From the NCBI GenBank assembly GCA_030374765.1, contig JARGXX010000004.1, positions 744,001 to 808,000 of the forward strand: a stretch of 64,000 bases of DNA, read 5' to 3'. Made by a program: the position numbers and the translations under genes. This DNA comes from Agarophyton chilense (Eukaryota > Rhodophyta > Florideophyceae > Gracilariales > Gracilariaceae). Below are positions 43,574 to 52,670 of this stretch, one piece after another. The notes under the pieces are model-generated. The model was not told the DNA's origin. It saw nothing but the letters and a program-made list of their open reading frames with translations, and did no database searches. Within the stretch, counting starts at the first letter, position 1. The number at the start of each line of letters is the position of its first letter.

Positions 43574-44179
43574 ATGGGAAATGCGAGGAAGAAACGGCAG
43601 CGAAAGTACGCTGCGGTGAAGCGTCTCATTTCACCGAATGACGCTCGGCTCAAGATGAAGGAGCTTTCGAAAGAAGAAGCTGCACCTGTTCTCGCAAAGA
43701 AGTCGGATAAGGATCTCTTAGTGAATAACTCCACGCCTTCATCCATGTTCTTTCGTTTTAATCCCTCGCTTGGACCACCTTTTAGAATTCTCTTGGATAC
43801 TAATTTCATCAACTTTTCCGTCGCTAACAAAATTGATGTTACTCGCGGAATGCTCAACTGCCTTGCTGCGCCCTCTACCATCTGCATCTCGGATTGTGTT
43901 ATTGCTGAGCTACAGAAGCTTCCGAAAAAATACTCAGTTGCTCTACGGGTAGCTCGGGATCGACGGTTTAAGCGACTGATTTGCTCTCACAAAGGAACAT
44001 ATGCAGACGATTGTATCATGCAGCGTATTGCCGCGCATCGAATTTACATTGTGGCTACCTGCGATAAAGATTTGAAGAGGCGTATCAGGAAAGTCCCTGG
44101 AATACCAATAATGTTTATATCAGGCCACCAGTACAAGGTAGAGCGCCTCCCTGAAACGTTGGCTCCCACTCTCAAATAG
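43574..44179 (+). CDS. FCF1: FCF1/Utp24 PIN-domain rRNA-processing endonuclease
   Basis: This single-exon protein has 201 residues. I chose ATG 43574 because M-G-N-A-R-K-K-R-Q-R-K-Y matches the conserved basic start of FCF1. FCF1 (yeast Utp24) is an essential nucleolar endonuclease of the small-subunit processome that cuts pre-rRNA at the 18S 5' end and in ITS1. The basic N-terminus includes R-L-I-S-P-N-D-A-R-L-K. The PIN domain has I-L-L-D-T-N-F-I-N-F (first acidic residue), D-C-V-I-A-E-L-Q-K-L, T-Y-A-D-D-C-I-M (central Asp pair) and A-T-C-D-K-D-L-K-R-R (last Asp). It ends with G-I-P-I-M-F-I and a short basic tail. All expected acidic residues and the family's usual length are present. It is convergent with the PLRG1 gene, 177 bp away. 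Confidence 0.95.
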   Translation: MGNARKKRQRKYAAVKRLISPNDARLKMKELSKEEAAPVLAKKSDKDLLVNNSTPSSMFFRFNPSLGPPFRILLDTNFINFSVANKIDVTRGMLNCLAAPSTICISDCVIAELQKLPKKYSVALRVARDRRFKRLICSHKGTYADDCIMQRIAAHRIYIVATCDKDLKRRIRKVPGIPIMFISGHQYKVERLPETLAPTLK

Positions 44180-44356
44180 CCGCCTAAACTTCTCTTTCAA
44201 CTGCGGTCCCGGTTTCCTCATATATCTTTTCCTGCTTCCAGCGGGTGAAACCCCCTGCTGTGAACCGGTGTCCAAGTTTTTTTGCGCTTGCCTCCAAACT
44301 TTGTTCCAGTCCCTTTCGACTGACTACTCATTAGATGGTTGCAATTGTGTCTCAAT

Positions 44357-45706
44357 TCAATACCTATCTCGCCTTTCGGGGTCCCGCCCAACTGGATTCG
44401 TCTCTTCTGTTACGTCATCGGCCTCCCGCCACATGCGAACAGTCTTATCTGTTTCACATGTTACTAGACGACTTCCGCTTTTGTCGAAAGCAAGTCCGTA
44501 AATACCATTCTCACACTCAAGACTTCCCGGTTGAACCACTCCTCTCGCTTTTTGAAAGCAGTGACCCGAGCTGTAATCCCAAAAAGCAACGGTTCCATCG
44601 TCCCCGCCGCTCGCTAGAACTCCGTCTTCATTAATTGCCAACGCGTTGACAAGCTTTTTTCCGTGTGCACCGTTTAGATTACGCATTAACATTCCGCCAG
44701 GCAATGCCCATGTTTTGATGCTGTCTGCTGATGCTGATGCAAACGAGAATTCCCGAGGATGAGCCGCCAGAGCCCGCACCCCTTTCTTATGATTTGTCAG
44801 CGTCGCAGAGCACTTGCCAGCCGCAAGATCCCAGGTCCGGATGGTAGAATCGACGCTTGCAGAAATCACCTGAGGATCTACCGGCTGCGTGAGAACTGCG
44901 TTGACCGTATCTCTGTGAGCTCCCATCACGAAGACTTGTGCTCTTGTACGCACATCCCAGACTCTTACTGTGGAGTCTCGGCCTCCTGTGACCAAAACAT
45001 CGAGAACGGGATGTAAAGACACACAGTATACTCCAGACAAGTGACCGTGATAGTTTCGAATCACCTTGTTCTGTTCTAAGTCCCAGCACTTCACCATCTT
45101 ATCCTCTCCAACCGTAAACAAGTATGGATGTCGTTCTGAAATAGCAATTCCTCGAACTGTTGAAACATGGCCAGTCAGCGTTAACTTGAGTCGCCCTGTC
45201 GCAGAGTCCCATATTTTTACAGTGCGATCTGCAGACCCTGTGGCAAACCAAGCATTACTTGCATCAAAAGCAACACATCGAACCCATCCAAGATGCCCAC
45301 TAATAACACGATAAGAGCGCCATGGTGGACGCCACGCTGGCCTTTCCTTCTCCAATGCTTGCTCGCGATGCCTCACCATCTGTTGGACACGATCCGGACC
45401 TGGCGGGGAAGTGACGATATGCTCTTGATGGATGCGTTTTGGGATGACCAAAGCTTTCGATGGTTCTGCGCCATTGTTGCCAAGAGTGAGCGGTTCTCTA
45501 TCTATATTGTAAGGCACATGATTCCTTGGCCTCTTTTGCGGGTGAAACACGTTAAACTCAGAGCGGAGTGCCTCACGCAGTTTTACGATGCCGGCATCTT
45601 CCGCGAAGGCCTCGTGCATTTTTCCTTCGAACAGCTGTCGAGATTCTTTCTCGTTCTGTGTGACCAATTCTTGCGCTCGCTTCAACGAGGATTTAGTTTG
45701 CGTCAT
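44357..45706 (-). CDS. PLRG1: PLRG1/PRL1/Prp46 WD40 splicing factor
   Basis: An intact single-exon ORF of 449 residues. PLRG1 (yeast Prp46, plant PRL1) is a core member of the Prp19/NineTeen complex of the activated spliceosome. The N-terminal third (1-130) is helical and charged, with R-P-A-W-R-P-P-W-R just before the propeller. [15 protein letters not shown] starts the first of seven WD repeats, and W-D dipeptides such as V-K-I-W-D-S, V-K-C-W-D-L, V-R-V-W-D-V and I-R-T-W-D-L mark the blades. The last blade closes with T-V-R-M-W-R. Length and order match the family. The start ATG at 45706 is in a good context. Its 3' end faces FCF1, so the two may share a terminator region. Confidence 0.95.
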   Translation of the reverse strand: MTQTKSSLKRAQELVTQNEKESRQLFEGKMHEAFAEDAGIVKLREALRSEFNVFHPQKRPRNHVPYNIDREPLTLGNNGAEPSKALVIPKRIHQEHIVTSPPGPDRVQQMVRHREQALEKERPAWRPPWRSYRVISGHLGWVRCVAFDASNAWFATGSADRTVKIWDSATGRLKLTLTGHVSTVRGIAISERHPYLFTVGEDKMVKCWDLEQNKVIRNYHGHLSGVYCVSLHPVLDVLVTGGRDSTVRVWDVRTRAQVFVMGAHRDTVNAVLTQPVDPQVISASVDSTIRTWDLAAGKCSATLTNHKKGVRALAAHPREFSFASASADSIKTWALPGGMLMRNLNGAHGKKLVNALAINEDGVLASGGDDGTVAFWDYSSGHCFQKARGVVQPGSLECENGIYGLAFDKSGSRLVTCETDKTVRMWREADDVTEETNPVGRDPERRDRY

Positions 45707-46261
45707 GAAGAGTGGCTAAGCGCACGGAAACTTGGGGTGTAATGATTTGTTCGGGGGATGTGAAAGACTGGTTTGGATTGATAACATTGGCGGGATTTGA
45801 ATAGCGCCGACTGATTCAACCCGGACGGAGGTTTGCGTGTATTCATTCATCGGGTGCATGCACAAATGGCCAGTACTGTACGCCAGGCGCCTCGGGTTTT
45901 TTGGCGCTAATAAACAACTGCATGACATACAGTACTGTACAAGTGTCAAGACTTGAAGAGCTTGACGTGGTGATCGACATGGTGGACTTACGTCATTCTT
46001 GCTGTGTCTTCAAAGCATGCTTTTGAGTGTTAAGATGGTGAAAGTTGAAAATGGTTGAAACAGGGAGAGCTGCTGAGTGAGTGGAAGAGTATTCATTGTT
46101 GACTACAAAAGCGCTTGAGGTTTCAAAGGAAAGAAGCAGAAGCCATTCAAATGGGGATTGACGGATGTAGTAACTGTGCATGCAAGTGGGTTTGGGCGCT
46201 CCATGCGCCTTACACTGGCTAAGTGTTTGCGGTGCGAAGTGCAACATCGTCTGACAAAAGC
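45707..46261. other. intergenic region between divergent genes
   Basis: Upstream regions of PLRG1 (minus) and the unknown plus-strand gene face each other here. A repeated motif, acagtactgta, occurs near 45872 and 45931. No ORF deserves naming. Confidence 0.4.
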
Positions 46262-47704
46262 ATGGCGGAAGGTGAGTTCCTCGGGTTCGGGGCCTTCGAG
46301 ACGACGGCGTTCTGCACGTCGATCCTGGTGGCATGCTACTCGCTGATATCGAACCCGTCGGGGCGGCAGAGCGCGTTCGACAGCGCCGAGTACCAGATCT
46401 TCGCGGGATGGCGCTTGGCGCTGCTGTGCATTGCGGCGCAGCTGGTGCTGATGGCGACGGTGTTAGCGCAGCAGCTGGTGCGCACGACGGCGGAGCGCAC
46501 CGAGGCCACGGCGTGGCTGCTGCTGCTCATGGTGGCGCCGTGGGCGCCGCTGGCCGGCAGCGTGCGAAATACCCTCACCTCGGGCGCGCGCGTTCGGCGC
46601 ATGATGCGTCGCCGCCTGGCGCGCAACGAGCTCGCCGCCGTGCTGCGCGACCGCTTCAAGTTCGGACAGCGCGCCATTGCCGTACCCTCCGTCATCTTCC
46701 ACGCCACCGGCCTTCTGCCCGTCTTCCCCAATCGCGCGCTCGCGCAGCGTCCCGAGCTTGCGCCCCATGCCGCCGCCCTGCGTCGCGAGGCTATGATGGC
46801 TGCGCAGCTCGAAGAGCCCAACTCGCTCGCGCTCGGCGCGCTGTGGGCTATGAACCAGGGTCTGCAGCCCACCTCCGTGTCCCGTTTCAGATTGCGTGCT
46901 TGGAAGCTTATCTCCAGCGTCGACCCGCTCGCCCGTCGCTGGACCGTGCGCACCTGTGTCCTCAACGTCGACGTCATGCCTGACGTGCCCTCAATCGTGG
47001 AGCGCGCCCGCTACCTCGACGTCATCGACCTCCTGCAGCAAGGAGGCACGCTCAGCGATGAGCTCGTGCACAGGGGCTTGGGTCGCTTTTGCCATGGCTG
47101 CACCCTGGCCACCCGTTGCGCCGTCGAGATCTTCCTGGAGAGCTCCCAACGCAGCCACACCGACCTTCGCGCCGGCGAGTGGCTCAAAAACGTAGGCATG
47201 GACTGGGCCGGCAGTTTTGAGCGCGTCATTGACGTCATGTGGGAGGCCTGCTTCATGGACTCCAAGGCCCTGCGCGTGCAGGGCCATCACAAAGACGCCA
47301 GCCCCAATTACAACGATCGCTCCAAGGTCACCACCACCAAGATGCTGGCGCTGCTGTTTATCATTTCCCGCGCCGTCATAGGCCTCACGGAAGACCACCC
47401 CGTCTTCGCCGCAGTCTGCGCCGTTGTTGCCGACGGGTCCTTCGCCCTTTCCTGGTGGACACGCTACTGGGAGCGCGTCGGCGACAAGATTCGCGCTAAG
47501 AACGGCGGGCACATCGTTGTTGATTCCGCATCCAGGAGCGTGTTCAAAGCGTGCCTGCGCGAATTGGTCGATGAAGACATGTTCCAAATCGTCCACATTT
47601 TGCTGCATACTCCCGTCCAAGATCGCATGTGTTCCGACTCGAGCTGCTTTCTTCACAGCGCCCGCCTCGTGTCAACTGCCTACAGCCCCAAAAGCATTGC
47701 GTGA
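46262..47704 (+). CDS. unknown multi-span membrane protein, GC-rich gene
   Basis: A continuous frame from ATG 46262 (M-A-E-G-E-F-L-G-F) gives 480 residues. Membrane-like segments are at about 13-30, 50-73 and 82-100, and again at about 363-380 and 385-402 (V-F-A-A-V-C-A-V-V-A-D). The soluble part between them is Arg-rich at first (R-R-M-M-R-R-R-L-A-R) and then mixed, with motifs I do not recognise (D-L-R-A-G-E-W-L-K-N-V-G). The gene is much richer in G+C than its neighbours, above all at third positions in the first 900 bases. This suggests strong codon preference or origin from a different compositional context. No family or pathway can be named. The frame is clean, so it is probably expressed. 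Confidence 0.65.
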   Translation: MAEGEFLGFGAFETTAFCTSILVACYSLISNPSGRQSAFDSAEYQIFAGWRLALLCIAAQLVLMATVLAQQLVRTTAERTEATAWLLLLMVAPWAPLAGSVRNTLTSGARVRRMMRRRLARNELAAVLRDRFKFGQRAIAVPSVIFHATGLLPVFPNRALAQRPELAPHAAALRREAMMAAQLEEPNSLALGALWAMNQGLQPTSVSRFRLRAWKLISSVDPLARRWTVRTCVLNVDVMPDVPSIVERARYLDVIDLLQQGGTLSDELVHRGLGRFCHGCTLATRCAVEIFLESSQRSHTDLRAGEWLKNVGMDWAGSFERVIDVMWEACFMDSKALRVQGHHKDASPNYNDRSKVTTTKMLALLFIISRAVIGLTEDHPVFAAVCAVVADGSFALSWWTRYWERVGDKIRAKNGGHIVVDSASRSVFKACLRELVDEDMFQIVHILLHTPVQDRMCSDSSCFLHSARLVSTAYSPKSIA

Positions 47705-48110
47705 TGTAACAAAGCCTGTCCCTTTCCCCCTAACGCCACCACCTGGCCGAAACGGCAGCCTGCTCACAAACATACCAATTGAGCATATGGGTGCACGACG
47801 TGTTTACAATTCTGACGTAACAGCAATTCGATACTGTATTTGCGATCAGAAACGCGGCAGGTAGCACAACTGCCAAACATTTCTTGTTACTGTTGATTTT
47901 AATCCATGACGCAGCGCGTGGCGGCCGCCGTCTGCCTGCACAATAGCAGTGCTAGTTCTTGTCATCGAGAGACGATGCTACTTCCTTCCCGGATTTTTCC
48001 CTTTGCGAACGTATTCCAGATTTATTGAAAAGAACATGATTTCCAGGCTTTTCTCGCAAGAATCACGATAGAGTCGAACCTGCCTGAAGAGTTTGTACAT
48101 GAAAATGGGC
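47705..48110. other. intergenic, nothing identified
   Basis: This is the space between the stop codons of two convergent genes. No ORF or repeat stands out. Confidence 0.4.
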
Positions 48111-49562
48111 TCACTTGCGCTTCTTTCGAGCTGGACTCTTCGGAGACAAGCTGCTTCTTGAGCCCGGACTGCTCGAAAAACGGCTGTTATTTGAGCTCGG
48201 GCTGCTTCTCGAGCTTGAGCTGCTTTCACCCACCGGAAGGCCTGCTTCTCTCATTTGCCTGCGTTGCTCCCTTATCCGAGCTTCTGCTTTTTGTCTCCTC
48301 TCCTTCTCTTTTTGTCTCCTCTCCTTCTCTTCCCGCTCTCTCTTTTCCGCCGCTTGTCTCCTCTCCTTCTCTTCCCGCTTTTCCTTTTCCGCCGCTTGTC
48401 TCCTCTCCTTCTCTTCCCGCTTTTCCTTTTCCGCCGCTTGTCTCCTCTCCTTCTCTTCCCGCTTTTCCTTTTCCGCCGCCTGTCTCCTCTCCTCCTCTTC
48501 CCGCTCTTCTTTTTCTGCCGCTTGTCTCCTCTCCTCCTCTTCCCGCTCTTCTTTTTCTGCCGCTTGCCTCCTCTCCTCCTCTTCCTGCTCTTTCTTTTCT
48601 GCTTCCTCTACCCCCATACGTAGCTTCCTCCATTCCCTGTGCATCCATTGATCCGGTTTGCCAGGGTTGATGCAATCCTTTGCTTGAAGTACTCCAATGG
48701 GCCCAAGATCAACTTCGTCGTCGCCTCGAAGAGGTTTCTCCATCCCCCTATACTTCCCATTGCGAAGATTTCCCTCGTGTACAGCCGGCTGAGGGTTCTT
48801 AGCACGATCGCGGTTTCTTATCACAATGTACTTGTCAATTTCTTTTTGTTCATAAAGTTCTCGTATTTCTTCCATATCTCTGCGTTCATCCGAGCTCGTG
48901 TTTTCCACTACAACTTGTGGCTTATGCCCAACAGGAAACGTTATCATCTGGCTAGTGGGTGATAAACGCTCACGAGCTTCGTCTGAGAGCCTTTCGCCAA
49001 TTGCAAGGTCGGCCCGTATCACGGAGTACCTTGGATGTCCACGGGCAGGGGTTGCAGTTTCCTCAGAAGCCCCGCTTTGAGGCGAAGCATTGCTAGATGA
49101 TGGCTGATGGGACCTGAGGTGCCGTTGGGTTGGAATTGCGATAGTAGCTTTTAAGGTCGCAATACGGTTACTAATAGGGTTGTTCAGTTCGACCAGTTGG
49201 AAACGATACAAAAGGTTTTTTGCCTGTTCCTTGTTCCTGTCGCTCTCCCACATACCGCGCCAGTTCAGAAGGCCGTCCACCAAGTCGTACTCACCGTATT
49301 TAAACCGGTCAATGTCAAACAACTCCTCCGCTGTGGCTGGTAGAAGATGTAGGGCTCCCAGTTGTCGGCGATCTAGTGCTGATACGTGAAACTGTTCTTC
49401 AAAGAGCGACTGTGGAGTGCTCGGCAGAGACGAGTTCTCATTTACTGCAGGCAATGGAGAGGGTGCGGGTGATGCTGGTTGCTGTGTTACCGCAGGCATC
49501 GAACTTTGTTCTGAAGACGACATCGGTTGCGAGGGAATAGCAGACTCCGCAAGACGGTACAT
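48111..49562 (-). CDS. hypothetical nuclear-type protein with a repetitive coiled coil
   Basis: This intact ORF has 483 residues from the ATG at 49562. The order is: a Ser/Pro/Gln-rich N-terminus (1-55); an ordered part (about 60-330) with F-D-I-D-R-F-K-Y-G-E-Y-D-L and H-R-E-W-R-K-L-R-M-G; a charged coiled coil (about 330-440) made of 14-residue repeats like E-E-E-R-R-Q-A-A-E-K-E-E-R-E; and a Ser-rich tail ending S-P-A-R-K-K-R-K, a likely nuclear signal. No catalytic motif is visible. It is flanked by a Tc1 element 150 bp upstream, so an origin in a mobile element cannot be excluded, but it lacks zinc knuckles or other gag marks. Confidence 0.55.
   Translation of the reverse strand: MYRLAESAIPSQPMSSSEQSSMPAVTQQPASPAPSPLPAVNENSSLPSTPQSLFEEQFHVSALDRRQLGALHLLPATAEELFDIDRFKYGEYDLVDGLLNWRGMWESDRNKEQAKNLLYRFQLVELNNPISNRIATLKATIAIPTQRHLRSHQPSSSNASPQSGASEETATPARGHPRYSVIRADLAIGERLSDEARERLSPTSQMITFPVGHKPQVVVENTSSDERRDMEEIRELYEQKEIDKYIVIRNRDRAKNPQPAVHEGNLRNGKYRGMEKPLRGDDEVDLGPIGVLQAKDCINPGKPDQWMHREWRKLRMGVEEAEKKEQEEEERRQAAEKEEREEEERRQAAEKEEREEEERRQAAEKEKREEKERRQAAEKEKREEKERRQAAEKEKREEKERRQAAEKREREEKERRQKEKERRQKAEARIREQRRQMREAGLPVGESSSSSRSSPSSNNSRFSSSPGSRSSLSPKSPARKKRK
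48292..48607 (-). repeat. 42-bp coding minisatellite, nearly pure polypyrimidine on the plus strand
   Basis: About seven and a half units of 42 bp, each coding for 14 residues, lie in the coding frame of the hypothetical protein. The plus strand of the array is almost only C and T apart from one G-containing step per unit. Unit-to-unit differences are few, so copy number probably varies. Confidence 0.85.
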
Positions 49563-49719
49563 GTAGCGCTTCCCTGAAGCGAGGCTTGCAACTTATCCAG
49601 TAGATCTTCAAATCTATTACAAACTGCTTGCGCAGTTTTCGAGAAATTCATTAAAATGCAAGAACTGCGTTTGACAGCTCTATGTCTTTGATTGGTGATT
49701 GTTTATATAAACTGTTAAG
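49563..49719. other. short spacer
   Basis: Short spacer between the hypothetical gene and the left end of the Tc1 element. No feature seen. Confidence 0.4.
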
Positions 49720-51023
49720 TAAAGTCTGTTTCAAAATCATATCCCTCGCGCAAATTTTCCAAAAATCGACGTTTTGGCTACAGTAAAACTAACAAAATCA
49801 GTGTGAAAAAATTTTCAAGTAAAAAAACTGTTTCAAAATCATAACCTTTATTGCATCCTTTTTATTCTAACGCGAGTTCAGTAGTTTATTTTTGCTTTTC
49901 TAGCCTGTATAACACTTATACAACGCTTTGGCATTGATTCTATAAAAGGATTGATAGCATTACAGTCAATCTTTTCCCAGCAATCTTTGATACAATTTTT
50001 CAGATCAAAAACTGTATCAAATTGCCTTCCTTGCCCATAAACCATTCGGGCCAACATTCCCCAAATGTTTTTGATAGGGTTGAGGTCAGGAGAGCGCGCA
50101 GGCCATTCCATAACCGACATATTTAGACTATTGAGCCACTGTTTCATATAATTAGACTTATGCACAGGTGCATTATCTTGCTGAAAAATGAATTCTTCTC
50201 CGTGCATACAGTATGCAAAAGGTAAAAGATAGTTTTCTAGAACCTCAGCATACTTCTCAGAGTTCATTGTAGTTTCAACAAAAGCCATATCAGTTGCTCC
50301 TTTCGTAGAGATACCAGCCCAAACCATTACTGATGCGCCTCCTGAATGCCTAGTCACAAATTCCTTCTTTTCTTTTCGTAGATCATGCCAATAAAATTTA
50401 AAGCAATCTGGACCATCAAGGTTAAACTTTTTTTCGTCTGAAAAGATAGCATTATTCCATTCCGTTTTCCAATAAGCCTTTTGAGCACACCATTCAACTC
50501 GATTTTTCTTGTGATTATCTTTTAAAAGAAAAGTTTTCCTCATTTTTGTGTACTTGAACAAATTTTGACGGTTGACTTCACGCCATATTGTAGATCTTGA
50601 TAGACGCAAATTTAGATTTTTGACAATTTTTCCGCAAGATGAAGTGTTGCGGCATAGTTCTCGCTTAATTCCACGCTTATCGGCCGGGGATAGTGCCGTA
50701 GGTCGGCCGGTTGAACGCTTTGTTCCGTATGTAGCGGGGTTTTTGATGAATTTGCTGATTTTTTTTGGGCTGCGCTTGAGTTTTCGGGCTATATCTGCTG
50801 GAATCATACCCTGACCTACTAATTCCATGATTTCCAGCTGTTCAGAGCGTGTCAGAGGTGCGCCAAGAGCCATAATTGAGCGAATGATTGTATAAAGGAT
50901 ATACTTTTGAAACAGTGTTATTGACTTAGTGGTTTTTATTTGTTGTGAAATGTGCTCTACAGTACGTGAAATGCCTTTTTGGCGCAGTTTTTGTAAAGGG
51001 ATATGTTTTTGAAACGCACTGTA
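49720..51023 (-). mobile_element. Tc1/mariner element with IR/DR ends
   Basis: This DNA transposon of about 1.3 kb is bounded by TA at 49720-49721 and 51022-51023. The ends are imperfect inverted repeats. Each end also holds a second, inner copy of the motif CTGTTTCAAAA-TCATA: outer copies at about 49726 and 50998-51019, inner copies at about 49828 and 50897-50915, spaced about 100 bp on both sides. This double-motif structure (IR/DR) is known from one branch of Tc1 elements, where each motif is a transposase site. The right end abuts, two bases away, the LTR element that follows. Confidence 0.82.
49878..50873 (-). CDS. Tc1-type transposase, open frame but catalytic Glu replaced by Lys
   Basis: ATG 50873 gives 331 residues (M-A-L-G-A-P-L-T-R-S-E-Q). 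The same frame stays open upstream into the neighbouring LTR, but that extension is accidental. The N-terminal half holds two helix-turn-helix parts (I-P-A-D-I-A-R-K-L-K-R-S and L-S-R-S-T-I-W-R-E-V). The catalytic domain has F-S-D-E-K-K-F-N-L-D-G (first Asp), F-I-F-Q-Q-D-N-A-P-V-H (second Asp) and S-P-D-L-N-P-I-K-N-I-W-G. In active Tc1 proteins the last block reads N-P-I-E-N-x-W with Glu 34 residues after the second Asp. Spacing is kept, but the codon is AAA, a single G-to-A step from GAA. The protein should bind its ends but not cut or join DNA. No stop or frameshift is present. Confidence 0.88.
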   Translation of the reverse strand: MALGAPLTRSEQLEIMELVGQGMIPADIARKLKRSPKKISKFIKNPATYGTKRSTGRPTALSPADKRGIKRELCRNTSSCGKIVKNLNLRLSRSTIWREVNRQNLFKYTKMRKTFLLKDNHKKNRVEWCAQKAYWKTEWNNAIFSDEKKFNLDGPDCFKFYWHDLRKEKKEFVTRHSGGASVMVWAGISTKGATDMAFVETTMNSEKYAEVLENYLLPFAYCMHGEEFIFQQDNAPVHKSNYMKQWLNSLNMSVMEWPARSPDLNPIKNIWGMLARMVYGQGRQFDTVFDLKNCIKDCWEKIDCNAINPFIESMPKRCISVIQARKAKINY

Positions 51024-51025
51024 CC

Positions 51026-51819
51026 TGTAGTGCAACGCCAAGGGCGGCGGAAACACACGAAGATGTCCGAGTCTTCCTCCAAGGAGGATAGCACGGCGAC
51101 GGAGCCTCTCCGGAGTGAACACGACTAAGTCGGGGTGTAAGGCCGAGGTTCACCGGCACGCCAAGCGGGGAGAGTGCGGGATGCTAGAAAGGAGCAGACC
51201 AGGTATGAGCTGTATTCCACGGGAGTGGGCAAGTGATAAAGGGGGGACCACCCAGTGGGGGCGATCGGGGGCATGGGCCACGAGAGCCAAAAGAAATATG
51301 TAGCAAACCCAATACTGGGGCGAGAACACGGCAGTGGTATGAAAGATATACACGCTAACAGCGGTGAGTCTCCTGTTGACGCAGGATGGATAAGTCTACC
51401 GTTAGTAACGCGGCTTCACCTCCGTAGAGTGTGGAAGACTCGCGAAAGCGGAAAAAGACTTAGAGCCAAGAACCCTGGTTGGGGAGGTTTACTGAGTGTC
51501 AGGGCGAGGTCGCCCTGGCACTATATAGTGTAGAATACTGTAGAGAGCTCCCTAACCTAGTGTAATAAAGCTAAATAAATAGAGAAGTATCCAGTTATGC
51601 TGTGCCAACCTGTCCTGGCCCACCCGTGGTACACGTGGGTAAGTCACACCCGAATCGGGGCCACGTCGCACGGCCGCCGGTGCACTTCGCGTACAACGCG
51701 CATACACCTGGCTACGCCAGCCCGCTAGTAGCGGTACTACTCATAGATCTCACAAGTATCGCCCGAGGCGGAAAAACAACCAAGTCCTGGAAAACGGCCC
51801 TCACGAGGGTTGCACTTCA
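51026..51819 (-). repeat. 3' LTR of the 11-kb element (794 bp)
   Basis: Same length as the copy at 61274-62067 and nearly identical. Plus-strand ends are TGTAGTGC and GCACTTCA. It contains a GC-rich hairpin near 51502-51525 followed by AATAAA-like sequence, as expected near the polyadenylation region. ORFs inside it are not genes. Confidence 0.92.
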
Positions 51820-52153
51820 TATCCCCCTCCTGAGGCGCGAGTACGACATCCGCGATGGTGGGCGACGCGCCGAGACGAATGCATAAGAGTGCAACCAGCT
51901 CGCTGGGATCCACTTCATCCGATGCTAACAAACGCAGTGCGGCAAAACTCCAGTCTCCTGGCAACAACCGTTCTCAACGTTCCATCTCAACCGAATCCGC
52001 ATCCTTGCGTGCCAGTCCTCCGATTCCTCGGCATCGTCTCCCGCTTCGCCGGTCTCCTCTTCCGGTCATCCGGCCTCTTCGCTCACCGATGAGCAACCAA
52101 AACAATCAACCCAACCGTCTCCCTGCGGGGTACTTCTCCGGCGGCCGTGCGCC

Positions 52154-52492
52154 GTGGCGGAGGTCGAGCGATCCGAAGCGGAAGGTCTCTCTAACGCGGG
52201 GACGCCAGCCACGCCTTACGTGGATTTGGATAACCCCGCGGGGGCTGGGTCGGAGTACGCGGTAGCTGGACCACCTCCAGTTCCACCGGTGAATCTCCCA
52301 AGTGGTGGGGCGTCCGCCCCAGGCGATGCGAGCTCCGCTCCGGCGGGTCAAGCGGCCGTGATCTCCCAGTTCCTGCGACAGGTGGGGCTGGGGACCAACG
52401 CAGCGAGTGGCGATGTTGCCGCGATGCGCGAGGCCTTGATCACCCGCCTCCAGGGAGGTAACCAACTTGGGGGGGGTGAGCCGAACCCGTGA
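52154..52492 (+). other. antisense ORF inside the LTR element
   Basis: This stretch of about 112 codons runs opposite to the element's gag and pol and is rich in Ala, Pro and Gly (F-L-R-Q-V-G-L-G-T-N-A-A-S-G-D-V). Additional antisense ORFs are known in some plant LTR elements. It has no ATG at its beginning and could be chance in GC-rich DNA. Confidence 0.25.
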
Positions 52493-52670
52493 CGGGGCAC
52501 GCGATCCCGATGGGGAGTTTCCCTTGTGACTTAGAGTAGTATCCCGAGTGCTCGGTATTCCATCGATAGCTTCGAATAAAAACCAAGTGACTTGTGTAAC
52601 CCAAAACCTTCCTTCACTAGCCTGTTCTCAAGCAAACCTACTTCTCTTTTCTCTTCCACCGAGGTGGGTG

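Noticed and set aside
48115-48670. Ser/Leu/Phe-rich plus-strand ORFs
   Set aside because: They result from reading the polypyrimidine minisatellite on the wrong strand.
50874-51122. N-terminal extension of the Tc1 transposase to 414 codons
   Set aside because: It crosses the transposon end into the neighbouring LTR. The proper ATG is at 50873.
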